DNA of 64,000 nucleotides from Kappaphycus alvarezii (GCA_002205965.3 NADL03000753.1:310001-374000), one strand, 5' to 3'. Positions 20,181 to 31,119 are shown, counted from the stretch's first letter. Numbers and translations are program-made. Notes: a model not told the origin generated them from the letters alone.

Positions 20181-23100
20181 GCTGAGGGCTCCGTCGTCGA
20201 AGCCCGTCCCGTTGTGTAATATCGATGTTTGGAAAATATCACAGGATAATTATGATTGTTAGACCCGCAATTGCTCTACAGAAGTCAGTGCTTACAACTA
20301 CAAGAATAGGGGACATGTAGGGAGGAACTAAGATAACATGGCTCATGCCCAAGGCACATACGCCAAAAACATGGCCATCGACCTATATATTACGTAAAAA
20401 TGGGGTACCCGCTGAATGGCTCCTAATCCCATCTACGACGCTACCTGTTTTTTCTACTTGATTAATCTCTAATAAGTGCTGATTTAGTTCGTAACTACCT
20501 TTCCGCTGTTACAACTGCCCATGCCTGAATTGTTCGCATCCTAAGACTCACTTCTTTTATACAGCTTTCTGTTCTAGCGCATCAAGAAGCCAGTATAAAA
20601 CGAAAAACCATGAGTGACCCTGGAGCCTCAATAGAGCATCGCGCTCTATCAAGCTCCCTGGTCGGCCAAATTCTTCATGCTGATATGTTCTCTTCGCCTA
20701 CTAATGATCAATATGCACGAATCGCTTCTGCAGTGCTAGTTAGTTAAGCATTTCTTTGAACCAAGTGAAGCTGATATAACGCTGTTTTTTGACACTTTTA
20801 TGGTTCAAAATCAGTCTGTTGGTATCGCAACCGCGCTTCACAAGAATTTCCAACGAGTCGCTCACATTTTCATCTACTATCTGAATTCAAACTACTCAGA
20901 AAATCTAACTGATTTGTTACCTTGCTATGATATTCCATGGTTTGAAAATTCCCCTAGATAGAGCTACTTTTGGGATTTACGAGACACTCGCTTGTCTAAT
21001 ATTTATTTTATTCGTACTCTATATACCTGGATTAATTCTACGCTCTATCCCCTGGAATTGACCGAGGCAACTCAGATGAATTGTTCACTGCACTCTCTAA
21101 AAATGGGGGTTATATCTGAATGAGCCCCAATGAGAGTTCATCAATAGTATATTATGTTCTGGGATGATTGGTTACACAATCGGACGTTTCGAGAGTCGTA
21201 TACAAATTGAAAAGTGCAAATATGTGATGATTAGTTTTCTTCTTCGGATACTTGCTTTAACCAAAGTCTAGAAGAAAATTTTTTAAATTTGGTTTTCGTA
21301 TATTTTTAACTCAGCACTTTAATTGGAAATTTATAGTTAAACATGTAAACATGACAAGTTGTAAGCAATTTGGATTAAGGCCAAGTAGGCAAGAAAAACG
21401 AGCCACGAGAAGCTGTCTCGGCTTACGATAAGTGACCGTTTCCCAATTTTTTGCTTGATATAAGTTGATTATCCAGCACCCTAACCACTCATTAAAGTAT
21501 TGTGTTTCAAAATTTGACTCAATTGACCCGCTTTTCTTAAAAATTACTTCTGAAGCGACTGCTGGAGACGTTTGCGAATGGGAACGCGGGTATGTCCTAT
21601 GCCATATTCTAGTTGTACTATATTTTGTGTATTATTTAATGCATTTGTAGCTCTCTTTGTTTGAATCACGGAATAATTGAAACATTGACATCTCTAAATA
21701 GTCACAATTCTGCAATTCGACTCACACGGAGTAGCAGAATTATATAACGATTTTTACGAAGTGCAATTTAATTACGGGTTCTTTGCAGTTTCTGCAGTTT
21801 TACGCCTGCGTAATTTCTCTGAAATACACGTAAGACACTGTTAAATGTGCACATTTAATACGAGGAATGATTGTAATGACAAGCTACCAGCATGGGAAGT
21901 TACCAGGACTTCATTTGATGAGAAATGGCAATCGATGTAGTCGGAGCTGGGTCCGTCAGACACACGAGCGAGTCCCGCTTGTGAACCACCAAGTCCCATT
22001 GCCAACCTCTGTCGGTATTCCAAGTCCCCAATGTTGCATTTGCGAGGCTTTCAAGGGCACCAGAACTATAAATTACGGTGTTACGCTCCTTTCCAGTACC
22101 ACATTCCACTGCCCTGTTAACATTGCTTGTTGCGGCTCTCCATACTGCACCAGCGATATACGCGGCTTTTTATTTGCAAACTAAATCTCTTTCCTGGAGG
22201 TTACTCTAGCTGATACAACTGCCCCTGAAACGATACCATGGGACGAATTCATTCAATGCGATAGTTTCAATGTGTTTGAGAGGCTCTAATCTGCCCTCAT
22301 TTTCAGGTGTTACGTCGAGCTCCTAAAATTAACAAGCTGTTGCGTTGCCCCACCTATGCTGGTTTGCAGCAATACATTTTTTTTACATATCGTAGGAGAT
22401 TTTCTGGCACAATGTACATAGATGGAAGTATATTGGCGAGTTCTTCTGTGCTACACTTACGAACGGTTATTGAAGTTTTCTTTATTAACCTTTTTATCTT
22501 TTCTGTACTTTATAACGTTTTGGGGGCAAAGGACACTTCTACACACAGTTTTGGGTTTTCATCAATGAAAAAATACTTTTACAATCAAATCCTGCTGAAA
22601 AACTCTGAAAGAATGAGGCATCATCAAAAGTCACGGAGTATAGTTGGTTTCCGCTGCTATCTTGCGAAAAAACTGCGTTTTTTCCTTGAAGGATACTAGC
22701 GGTGCATTTTAGACCCTTAACACCTAGCGAGCAGTTTGAGGGAAAGCCCATTTCCAGTGTGCAATCAAGGATTTTGGAAATGGCCCGCGAATCAGTAAAA
22801 AATTTAAATATTTACAAAAAGTAGTACTGTAGTTTGCGAGGCGAGCCAACGTATCTGTCCTAATAAATTTATGCAGATATAGACGTGTGCATCTACGAAG
22901 AAACTTTACTTCATTGAGTATAAAACAACCCCCTTTGGTGTGACCATGTGGTCGGGTGGGGAAGGGAGGCAGGGCGCAGGGCGGGCGCGCCCACCCCATT
23001 CTGAGTTCAAACCCCGGTTTTGTTCCGGCCAACCCTTTCTTTTGGCGCGTAACAGCACATGATTCACGGTCAATATAAAAGATGTAGAGAAGTAATCAGA

Positions 23101-23316
23101 CCAATGTTGTGAAGTAGTAGTACGAATAGATGATAAGCGATACTACTGACATCGCTACTGAATTGAATCACCACATATAGTATGCCACTGTATATGAAGG
23201 TACTGGCTTTTCATTTACTTATGTAACTACATAAAAAAATGGGACGCGCGTCTTCTCTTCACTGCTCTTTTCTGCTCTAGAACATTCCTGATTGCAAAGC
23301 GTAGTTCCTTCAATGT
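20181..23316. other. No recognised gene
   Basis: The first kilobase may be the lost recombinase part of the DIRS-like element: a short frame at 20610-20745 reads MSDPGASIEHRALSSS without a catalytic motif. Beyond that, 21867-22184 plus / 21900-22109 minus and 22307-22699 plus are open but unrecognised. A weak tRNA-like B box (GAGTTCAAACCCC) near 23012 has no matching acceptor stem. Confidence 0.35.
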
Positions 23317-24978
23317 TCATGGAATTTTGAATTCAATTCCGTGTCTAGCAACCCGGTCTAATGCTTTAGATCGACCAATACCATCCATACGTGTCCTCCT
23401 ATGGGCTTGCGCTGCTTCCTCCCTTGCCCTTCTCAGATCCGCGTATATCTCTTTGTCAATTCTTTCTTGATGGCTCTTCTCCTCCAATGTTGCGAGCAAC
23501 TCGATTATATCGCCACCGCTTACCTCGATTCCGATCCTTGTATCGACGAATCCTGCTCGAACGCGAGGAACTGGCATCCCGTCACGCTTCATTTGAAGCA
23601 TGCACGCCCTGCTATCCCTAACGACTGCCTCCAATGGTAGTAAGTCTTTATTCGCGTACGATTCTCGAATTCGGCAACCAACTGCAATGGTAACGTCAAG
23701 GGGCCAAATCCTTGCTCTTCTGAAACCATCCGTAATGTTCTTGACAGTAAAAGCCTTTCAATAGGCCCCTTCTATAGAATCTCAGACATGGCGACCGTAT
23801 AGCTTACACGAGCCAGAAGACAGCTGACATCCGTAGGCCAACGACATGCGCATTACGGACTCATTGGAATAATGCTTTAGAGGACCAAAAACAGATACAC
23901 CAAGCGGTTGCAAACGATCACTTGTGTGAGCTAGTAGAGCTACAGCGGCAATTAGAGCATTTTTCATTTGGTTAATTACACTTGAATGTAAATGGGAGCG
24001 ACAGGAATCAAAGAACACAACAATCCATTCTTCCACAGGATGCTTAGCGCGGACGATATTGATGAAGATATATACCCATCTTCTGAAAACGTTTCCGTCG
24101 ATGCTGCCAACATCGCATCGCCAAAACGGAAAACAGCCTTCGGGCATCACGTTGGATAATTTCCCCGAGCAAACCCCGTTGTGTAATCTTGGCTCACTGC
24201 AAACATTGGAAACCGCTACAGGAGCAACAGATTCTCCGCTTGCGCTGACACAGAACAAAAGGGAAATACGATTCACGTACTGAAAGTCGAAATTCTGCCA
24301 GGTTCCTCTTACACCGGCAGACGTAACAACTTTTCTCCCTTTCTTTCCGACTAAGTCCCTCCCTGGAGGAAATCCTGTTTCATCCAGATTGTAAACTTGG
24401 AGAGCAGACTTAATATTGTAGTGTCCATACCGCAGCTCCACCTGGGCGAAGAACTGGGTCGCAAAGTCAGCATTGAAACATTGAACAGGAAGCTGGTCGA
24501 CAGGGCGGGCCATATTGAAACTTAATTTTTCTGCACGGCGAGCAAGAAACCGTCGAAACCAGAAATCAGAAAACTTGGCTTGACGAAGTCGTTTAGACGC
24601 CGTGTCGGCTGTTTTCATCTCATCACGGTATGTACGGGCAATGTCGCATATTTCTTCGGAGTCCAGATACACATGCTTCTTGAGACTTTCAATCGCTCGT
24701 CGTACCACCTCTTCTTCCTGTTCCTCCTTCAGTACCTTGGCAACATTGCTTCTCCTAGAGGTGATAAAAACGAACCATTCCTGTTTTTTTTGCACTTCCG
24801 GCGGATAAAGGTACCTCCACCGCTGTATATTTGAATTCGACAACTTGAACTGAGTATCAAAGGTCCCTTCCGATACCTTGCGGCATGATTCACCGGCGTG
24901 AATCTTCTCCAGAGCAATTATCAACGCATTGCATGCCTTTTCTGCCATTGCCTTTGTAGCGAAAAGAGTGTGAGTCAT
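23317..24978 (-). pseudogene. pogo/Tigger-type DDE transposase with two in-frame stops
   Basis: A single minus-strand frame from ATG 24978 to a stop at 23317 gives 554 codons, normal for the family, broken only by TGA at 23784-23782 and TGA at 23760-23758. The N-terminus has an HTH-like region and a CENP-B-type second half (FWFRRFLARRAEKLSF, about residues 139-154). The DDE_1 core has YNLDETGF (Asp199), VVFFDSCRSHL (Asp324) and RLQPLGVSVFGPLK. In active relatives the last block is QPLDV..F.PLK, so the third catalytic Asp is Gly360 (GGT, bases 23901-23899). The spacing D-X35-G shows the position is the right one. After the stops the frame continues KAFTVKNITDGFRRARIWPL, the usual NI..GF...GI.P block, and a charged helical tail. 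It could be a recently inactivated copy. Domestication is unlikely with the stops. It is flanked on its 5' side by a short tandem repeat. Confidence 0.85.
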
Positions 24979-25045
24979 GGCCTACATGGGATGCCTGTAG
25001 AGTGCCTGTAGATTTTGCAGTGGTGGAGGGATAAATAGGGTGAAA

Positions 25046-25130
25046 GGGAGCAATGATGGAGGAGGATCAATGACGGGGGAGGATCAATGTCGAGGGAGGA
25101 TCAATGATGAAGGGGTAACAATGATTATGG
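25046..25130. repeat. Short tandem repeat, GGGAGGATCAATGA-type units
   Basis: About four to five imperfect 16-18 base units sharing GGAGGATCAATG lie just upstream of the pogo-like gene's start codon (minus strand). Subterminal repeats of this kind often occur inside DNA transposon ends, but no terminal inverted repeat was found. Confidence 0.6.
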
Positions 25131-25725
25131 CTAATCCTTATGATGTTCATTTATTGAAACCTTCTCTTAGAGGGCTTATTTGAATTAATTGTTTCCGACG
25201 AAATTGGTCAGACTTTTTAAAAGGGCCGTTTCTGGTGTACTTCTTCGATTTTGAAACTGTTTTGCCCCGGCATCCCATTGATAACTCCATAGAGAGTAAT
25301 TCTGCGAGGTTTCATGTGGAGAACCTGGTGCTGTGCCGAGAAATAGGGTTCTGAAGTGCGGTGACTCGGAAAGTGAAGAGTACCTTTGTGTGTGATTTCT
25401 TGCAATTTTCATACAATTTTCAGGTTTTTTCACCGCGAAGAATTTTTTGGTGTCCAACAAACTGATCGTGCACTGTTAAGTGATTTGAATAATAACTCTT
25501 TTTGCTCTTGTAGAGGCTATATTATCTCTACGATCATCAAAATGTTCAACATCCTCATCATGTTTTGCGTCGACCTCTCCGCGAAGTGTATATTTGTAAG
25601 ACTTTGCGAAAATGAGGATACATCGCAAAATAGAATCGGGTACAACAAAGAAAAGCACAAATCATGCTCAGCAATGATTTTCATGAAGGACGGTTTACCA
25701 TACACCCTATCAGCATGTAATAATG
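25131..25725. other. No recognised gene
   Basis: The 91-codon minus frame (25460-25185) and the 137-codon plus frame (25386-25799) have no known domain. They overlap, and neither can be supported. Confidence 0.35.
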
Positions 25726-25805
25726 TCTCTGTTACACCACTGTGTAATAGAGACTTGTTCGCTGTCGATATTCCAATTTTCTATTACACAGTGGTGTAAC
25801 AGAGA
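25726..25805. repeat. Perfect 26-bp inverted repeat with 28-base loop
   Basis: The arms are 25726-25751 and 25780-25805. The left arm starts TCTCTGTTACACCACTGTG and the right arm is its exact reverse complement over all 26 bases. There is no coding signal across it. It could be the end of a folded DNA element, a collapsed MITE with both TIRs kept, or a small hairpin RNA template. Perfect arms imply recent origin or selection. Confidence 0.8.
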
Positions 25806-26770
25806 AAATGCATCACTCTTGGAAGAATCTAGAAGCTGTGCGTAACCAGGTAGCGGTTTTATTGCGGAGTATTTATATTCTCTATAGTATTTTTATTTGA
25901 CGGGGAGCCCCACGTCATCGTCTTGTTTATGTTCTACATAGTACTATTATTTAGTTACAGCTTTACTTTCTAGTTACAGCTCTACTTTCCAGTGCTTTCT
26001 ACTGAGCTGGCACAACTCTGGGAGTTGTTTAGAAGAGCTGCCGTACTGTCTATAAAAGGGTGGCTCATCTGGAATCTCGTGGGGATCCAGGTACACTCCA
26101 CACACCGTTTGCCCCCAACTTTCTGAAATCCACTACCATCGTCTCTACTGTTCCTTTAGCAGCGCCAGGCTGCCTCCCTCTCTGTTTAACAACAGTTATG
26201 ATACATCCATTGAACGCTTATTCACCCTTTTCATCCAGCACTATAGTAAACAACTTGCGTACAGACTCGACTTGACTCTGTCCATGCTTGTCCTACCAAA
26301 GAGCAAGAATAGTTCTGAACAATGCTCAAGCAAGAGCTTCAGCAGAACTGCCCCCTTTGTTAGCCTTTCTGTTTCTTTACATATTGATCTGGTTGTCTGC
26401 CGCACTTTTTTAAAATATATCCTCATGAAAAGGCACCAATACATGAAGAGGTGAGGAAAATATATTCATTTTCTCTTCGCATGTGGTGGTGTAAAACTTT
26501 GGCAGTTGCTGAGGCTGATCACGTTACGCGTCTCAGGTACTATTACCGTACTATCACCTTTCATTTGGTAAATTCGCGTGTTTGTGTATAGATATGAAAC
26601 AAATAAGCTCTAGAGAAGGCATAGAACTCCCACATTGACGTAAGATCGCGAGTGATTTCTTAAAAGTCAAACGAATAGTATGCGCCATTAACAGAACAGC
26701 AACTCAACGGTAAGTATCGGTCGAGAAGAATGGAGAAAAGGACTGGGTTCTAAATTTCATAAATTCATTT
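25806..26770. other. LTR-like promoter region, no gene
   Basis: A good TATA box (TATAAAAG, 26051-26058) lies in a stretch with a duplicated TAGTTACAGCT.TACTTTC segment (about 25954-25990), followed by a pyrimidine-rich leader. This would suit an isolated solo LTR or a pol II promoter, but no second copy and no target duplication are visible. The frames 26060-26275 and 26241-26444 are unrecognised. Confidence 0.3.
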
Positions 26771-27074
26771 TGTTGAAAGGGCAGCACGCATACGAATAGG
26801 ATTGCAATGGTCGTGAGCTGGGATTGAAATCGGTCGTCGGAGGTTGCACTGTTGAAATGCAGTAGGTGTTTATGTGAGGTTAGCATTTGAACTAACTGCT
26901 TTTTGCGACTGCTAGGATATTTGAGGTTGGTTGAGAGTACTGAACTCACAGTGATGAAGTTTTCGGCACCAAAGTTGTGCTCTTAGTGCACAAATTTACT
27001 GAGTCAGTAAAGTTGTGTGTTTGTTTGTCTAAGATACGCAAGCTCCGATCTCTCTGCACCATTTTCTTTTCATA
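26771..27074 (+). repeat. 5' LTR of the copia element
   Basis: 304 bases, TGTTGAAAGGGCAGC to CTTTTCATA. It aligns along its whole length with 31120-31399. It holds the element's promoter. No clear TATA box was identified by eye. Relative to the 3' LTR it has 23 extra bases near 27000 (after GCACCAAAGTTGT). Confidence 0.95.
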
Positions 27075-27089
27075 GGTTATGGGCCCAGC
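27075..27089 (+). promoter_or_regulatory. Primer-binding site for initiator tRNA-Met half-molecule
   Basis: GGTTATGGGCCCAGC lies directly after the LTR. It is complementary to the anticodon stem and loop of eukaryotic initiator tRNA-Met (which contains CUGGGCCCAUAACC), not to a tRNA 3' end. Drosophila copia and some yeast elements prime with such an internally cleaved half-tRNA. I infer the same mechanism here. Confidence 0.85.
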
Positions 27090-27115
27090 GGAACGTGAAG
27101 CCTGGAAGTAACAAG

Positions 27116-27835
27116 ATGGACACGAAGTACACTATCGAGAAGCTTACGGACAAGAATTTCCTGGTCTGGTCCACACAAGTACAACTGGTCCTAGAGGCGA
27201 AGGACCTTTGGAAGTATGTTGAAGACAGCTACAACCCAGCAACGAGTGAGTCAGGAAAAACAAAACAACGTCAGGAGAGACGCCAGTGCCTTGCCGAGAT
27301 CGTTTTAAATATTGACACCAAGCACGTGGCAACCGTCATGCGCAAGTATTCGCCAAAGTCTGTGTGGGATACATTGCAAGAAATGCACAAAAGTAAGTGC
27401 AAGGCTAGTCAGTTGACGCTTCGGAAGCGTCTGTTTGGACTCCAGATAGAAGAGGATCAAACGATTGGAGAATTTGCTGACTCGATTCACCAAATTGAGA
27501 ATGAACTACACATGGGGGGCTATGAAGTTTCAGACAGTGACAGGAAGCTTGCTCTCCTTGGTATGCTTCATGATGAGTATGAGATGGTGGAGACTATCAT
27601 GCGAGGAGAAGATGGCCTATCATTCGAAGGAATGGTTGCAAGACTGGAGGCACGTCAGGATGAGATCGGTCGGGCAAGTGGCAGACGAGAAGATTCAGGT
27701 ACACGCGAGGGTGCCAAGGGTGAAGACTTTGTCGCAGGGAATCCTCGCAAGAAAGGAAACAAGACTTGCCACCTTTGCAACAATAAAGGACAATTCGTCA
27801 AAGATTGCTTCTACAATCCCAAATCGAAGAACTGA
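27116..27835 (+). CDS. copia gag (UBN2-type gag with one zinc knuckle)
   Basis: Structural protein that packages element RNA. Start chosen at ATG 27116 (MDTKYTIEKL), which is followed by NFLVWSTQVQLVLEAKDLW, the classic opening of copia gag. The further ATG at 27017 lies inside the LTR. The middle has the SVWDTLQEMHKSK and LRKRLFGLQIEE blocks typical of the family, then EFADSIHQIENEL. The zinc knuckle is at 27767-27808 in the form C-X2-C-X4-Gln-X4-C: the expected His is Gln (CAA, 27791-27793), which should impair zinc binding. The frame ends at TGA 27833-27835, but the same frame stays open into the protease. The TGA therefore either separates gag from pol or is a disabling mutation. 239 residues. 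Confidence 0.9.
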   Translation: MDTKYTIEKLTDKNFLVWSTQVQLVLEAKDLWKYVEDSYNPATSESGKTKQRQERRQCLAEIVLNIDTKHVATVMRKYSPKSVWDTLQEMHKSKCKASQLTLRKRLFGLQIEEDQTIGEFADSIHQIENELHMGGYEVSDSDRKLALLGMLHDEYEMVETIMRGEDGLSFEGMVARLEARQDEIGRASGRREDSGTREGAKGEDFVAGNPRKKGNKTCHLCNNKGQFVKDCFYNPKSKN

Positions 27836-28183
27836 AAGCCAAGCCTGACACCTCCGGAGAAGGTTAAGGAGAAGCTTGTCCAGTGGAAAGATAGCAGCAG
27901 TGGAGGCTCGGGGTCTGACGACTCACCCTCAAAAGCTAGTTTTGCTTTCATGACATCGAAGGATGATGAAGGCATTCGGAATAAGTGGTTTTTGGACAGC
28001 TGTGCAAGCCGTCACATGACCAATCAAGGCAACATCCTGTACAACTACATCAACAGACGCGATAACACTGTCCGAACGGCAGCAGAGGATTCGGAAATGG
28101 AAATCGTTGTATATGGGTCAGTTCGTCTTGTGCAAGTAGTCGATCGAAAGAAGCAGGTAATTGAGCTCAAGAAGGTCTCATAA
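27836..28183 (+). pseudogene. copia protease region
   Basis: Continues the gag frame after the TGA. KWFLDSCASRHMT at about 27983-28021 is the copia retropepsin active-site block. The family form is DSGA, here Asp-Ser-Cys (GAC AGC TGT, 27995-28003), so the flap-side Gly is Cys and activity is doubtful, though the catalytic Asp is kept. A Ser/Asp-rich linker precedes it. VRTAAEDSEMEIVVYGSVRL and VIELKKV follow as in other copia proteases. TAA at 28181-28183 then interrupts a block (V-stop-MPNIRKKLMSL) that is continuous in relatives, so this is a point-mutation stop, not a natural end. Confidence 0.85.
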
Positions 28184-29110
28184 ATGCCTAACATCCGCAA
28201 AAAACTTATGTCACTTCCTTTGGGACAGGCCGCGGGCATAACTTTTGAATTCCCAGGTGGGTCAAATGTGATGGAGGCTAGAGTTGAAAATGCGAAGCTA
28301 ATGGTCGGATCAAGAAAGACACATAGAATTACAGAGCTAGCTGGGATGAAAGCAACGGGACGGAGGGAAATATCGTACTTCAATGCAGGTTCCAGTAATA
28401 GGGAGGAACTGATGCACAAGCGCACATGCCATACCGCAGTCGACGCGCATCAAAGGATGATCAGGACGAATGCAGCTGACGATTTGAAAGTATTGGCAAA
28501 CAAGGCTGATGGGAACCATGTTTGCAAGGAATGCTGTGCAGGAAAGGCAAAGTCCAATACCCACAAACGTCACGAGAAAAAGGCTAGTACAGCCCTCGAA
28601 CTGGTGCATACAGACATGATGGGAGCGATCACACCAACTGCGCTGGATGGATCGAAGTACAATCTGTCGTTCATTGATGACGCTTCTGGCGTGGCAATGT
28701 ATGCGCAGCTGGAGAAGAAGTCGAAGGCAAAGGAAGCTCTCATGGCACTGATTGAAAAGCTTGAGAACAAGACGGGAAAGCACCTGGGACAGGGCGAGGG
28801 AGTACATGAGTAAGGCACTGGAGAGTTAATTTGACTCGAAAGGCATTGGGCACCAGCCTACTCCGCCGTACCCCCCAGAGTCGAACGGTCGAGCAGAAAG
28901 GTTCGACCGGACAATCACTGAACGGGTGCGAACTATTTTGGAGGAGCTACATGCACTGAGCAATTTGAAAAATCACAAAATTTTGTGGGCTGAAGCATTG
29001 AATTCAGTGTTGTATGTTTACAACCGCACGTCACAAACGCGACTCATCCCTCATTTCGAGACAAGACGCCCTACGAGATCATGACAGGACGCAAGCCAGA
29101 TCTTTTAGGC
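28184..29110 (+). pseudogene. copia integrase, multiply disrupted
   Basis: The frame 28184-28813 starts with PNIRKKLMSL (end of the protease linker), then the pre-integrase zinc finger (LMHKRTCHTAV, CKECCAGKAK), then the core: ELVHTDMMG with the first catalytic Asp, and FIDDASGVAMY. A small deletion at about 28785-28790 shifts the frame just before the second Asp block, and reading continues in the next frame (DRAREYMSKALES). TAA follows at 28827. Past it GIGHQPTPPYPPESNGRAER carries the catalytic Glu, then RVRTILEELHAL and VLYVYNRTS. Two further frameshifts near 29065 and 29108 break the tail (TPYEIMTGRKPDL). All three catalytic residues are present, but no continuous frame joins them. Confidence 0.85.
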
Positions 29111-30663
29111 TGCGAATATTCGGCTGTGAGGTGAAAGTCAAGAAACCAGATCGCTACCGCCAGGACAAGTTCGATTCGAAGGTTTGGGACGGTATAAATG
29201 TTGGTTACGACGGCATTAAGGCGTCTCGCATATTCTTTCCTCAGTTGAAGCGGGTTTTTGTATCAAGAGACGTTACATTCATGGAGGGAATCCCGAAAAA
29301 ATTGGGTGCTCCAGCAATTGACAATGCGGAAGGTCATGATACAATGGACATTCCACCAGCAACGACAGTGGAAGTTGATGATCAAGAGGATAGCAGTGAT
29401 GGGAAAGCTGCTGTAGATACACCGGAGGACCAGAAAGTGCCACCAGTTGTCAGAAGAAATCCGTCTCGCAACGCTGGGAAACCGCGACGTTACGAGGACA
29501 ATGGCATGTTGGCATTCCTCACTGCACAGGAAGTAAATCAAACAAGTGACATGAATGTCCCCGAGTCTTACGACCTGGCTATGGGTAGTGACATGAAGGA
29601 AGAATGTACTCATACGATGGCGGAGGAGATGAAATCGATCATTGAGCGGGAAGTATTTGTACCAAGATATCTCCCGGATGGTAGGAAAGCCGTCAAGTCA
29701 CGGTGGGTCTATGCCTTGAAGGAAAATGCAGAGGGCAAGGTCGTTCGTAGGAAGGCACGATTGGTGGCAAAGGGGTTTACTCAACAGAGAGGCATTGATT
29801 ATGACGAGTTATTCTCTCCAGTGGTCAAGTTTGAAACTGTTCGATTCTTAATGGGAATGGTGGCACATTTCTGCATGCACTTGCAACAGGTAGATATTAA
29901 GACAGCTTTTCTATATGGCAAACTTGATGAAGAACTCTACATGGAGCCGCCGCAGATTCCCTGCCGCCTTTGGAAAAGGTTCAATGTAGAAAGTTGGAAA
30001 AACAAGGTTTGGAAATTGTTAAGGGCCTTGTATGGACTAAAGCAAGCCTCGAAGGCATGGTATGAAGCATTGAAGGCACTTCTGGAATCTTGCGGATTTA
30101 TGCAGTCCACAGCAGATCCTTTTCTGTGGAAGCTATTGAACGATCGCGATGGAATAGCGTACCGATTGGTTTATGTGGACGACGCGCTCATTGTTTCGAA
30201 AAGCTTGGAGCTTTGTGAAAAGGTCAAGGGTATGTTGAACAAGGCCTTTGAAGTTCATGACCTTGGAGATGCGCGCTACTTTCGCGGAATTAAGATCACA
30301 CGGAACGGAACCTGTGGGACTCTGACGCTGACACAAGCACGATACGTTGAAAAAGTTCTCAAGAACTTTGGAATGGAAGATAGCCATGGAGTGCACATAC
30401 GAATGTACGCAGGTATGAGTCTACCAGTTAACTGTAGACCACAAGTGGCTCTCCCATATCGCGAATTGATGGGATGTCTGAAGTATGTGGCAGTAAGTAC
30501 TAGGCGCGACATCATGTACGCAGTGTCAACTTTGTCAAGGTATCTTCACTGCTACGGCGAACAGCATTGGAAAGCTGCGAAGCATGTGCTTCGATATTTG
30601 AAGCGGACAGTGGGCTATGGACGCGAACCTGGATGTGAGGTAGTTGGATACACCGATGCCGAT
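29111..30663 (+). CDS. copia reverse transcriptase, open frame
   Basis: The long open frame runs 29014-30666. Its first 30 or so codons are out-of-frame integrase, and true homology starts with LRIFGCEVKVKKP (end of integrase). An acidic linker follows, then the RVT_2 domain: SRWVYALKENAEG, RLVAKGFTQQRGIDYDE, VDIKTAFLYGKLDEELYM (motif A Asp, residue 294 of the open frame), LYGLKQASKAWY, and YVDDALIV at 30172-30195 with both catalytic Asp. KKYVAV-like MGCLKYVAVSTRRDIMYAVS and AKHVLRYLKRTV lead into RNase H. No residue expected to be catalytic is missing. TAA at 30664 ends the frame within RNase H. This is the best preserved enzyme domain in the window. Confidence 0.92.
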
Positions 30664-31110
30664 TAAGTTGGTGACAAGAGCACACGCAAGTCGACGGGTG
30701 GGTTCGTGTTTACGATTGCGTCGACGGCATTCAGTTGGAAGTCAAGTTTGCGGAAGGTTTTCGCCGCATCGACGATGGAAGCTGAATACATTGCAGAGGC
30801 ATTGTGCACAAGGGAAGCTATTTGGGTTCGAAGACTCAAGAGCAGCTTTGATCTTGGCAATAAGGCAATTGTCGTTAAAACGGATAACAAAATGGCGATT
30901 GGACTGGCCGAAGATGCAAAAATTACGCAAAGTAACAAACACATTGATGTGTGCTATCATCTCACCAGGGATTATGTGAAGAAATGATCTATCAGTCTCG
31001 AGCATACATCATGCAGTAGGTTGGTCGCGGATTGTATGACTAAGCCTTCTGACAGGACAAAATTCGACCAGCTTAGGATGATGTTGGGAATAGTGAGATC
31101 TCTGCGAGCT
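30664..31110 (+). pseudogene. copia RNase H and C-terminal tail
   Basis: TDAD (30652-30663) is the RNase H opening motif. TAA at 30664-30666 interrupts it, then the same frame continues DKSTRKSTGGFVF, SSLRKVFAASTMEAEYIAEA (catalytic Glu), VKTDNKMAIGLAE (catalytic Asp) and NKHIDVCYHLTRDYVKK. A TGA at 30985-30987 follows, and the frame goes on through LVADCMTKPSDRTKFDQL, the usual AD.LTK..... tail. Both stops are substitutions inside conserved blocks. The C-terminus reaches the polypurine tract. Confidence 0.85.
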
Positions 31111-31119
31111 GAGGGGGAA
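31111..31119 (+). other. Polypurine tract of the copia element
   Basis: GAGGGGGAA directly abuts the TG of the 3' LTR, the site where plus-strand DNA synthesis is primed. Confidence 0.9.

Noticed and set aside
22937-23035. tRNA-like A and B boxes at a class II spacing.
   Set aside because: The acceptor arms do not pair, the A box is poor, and the T stem has a mismatch and a wobble.
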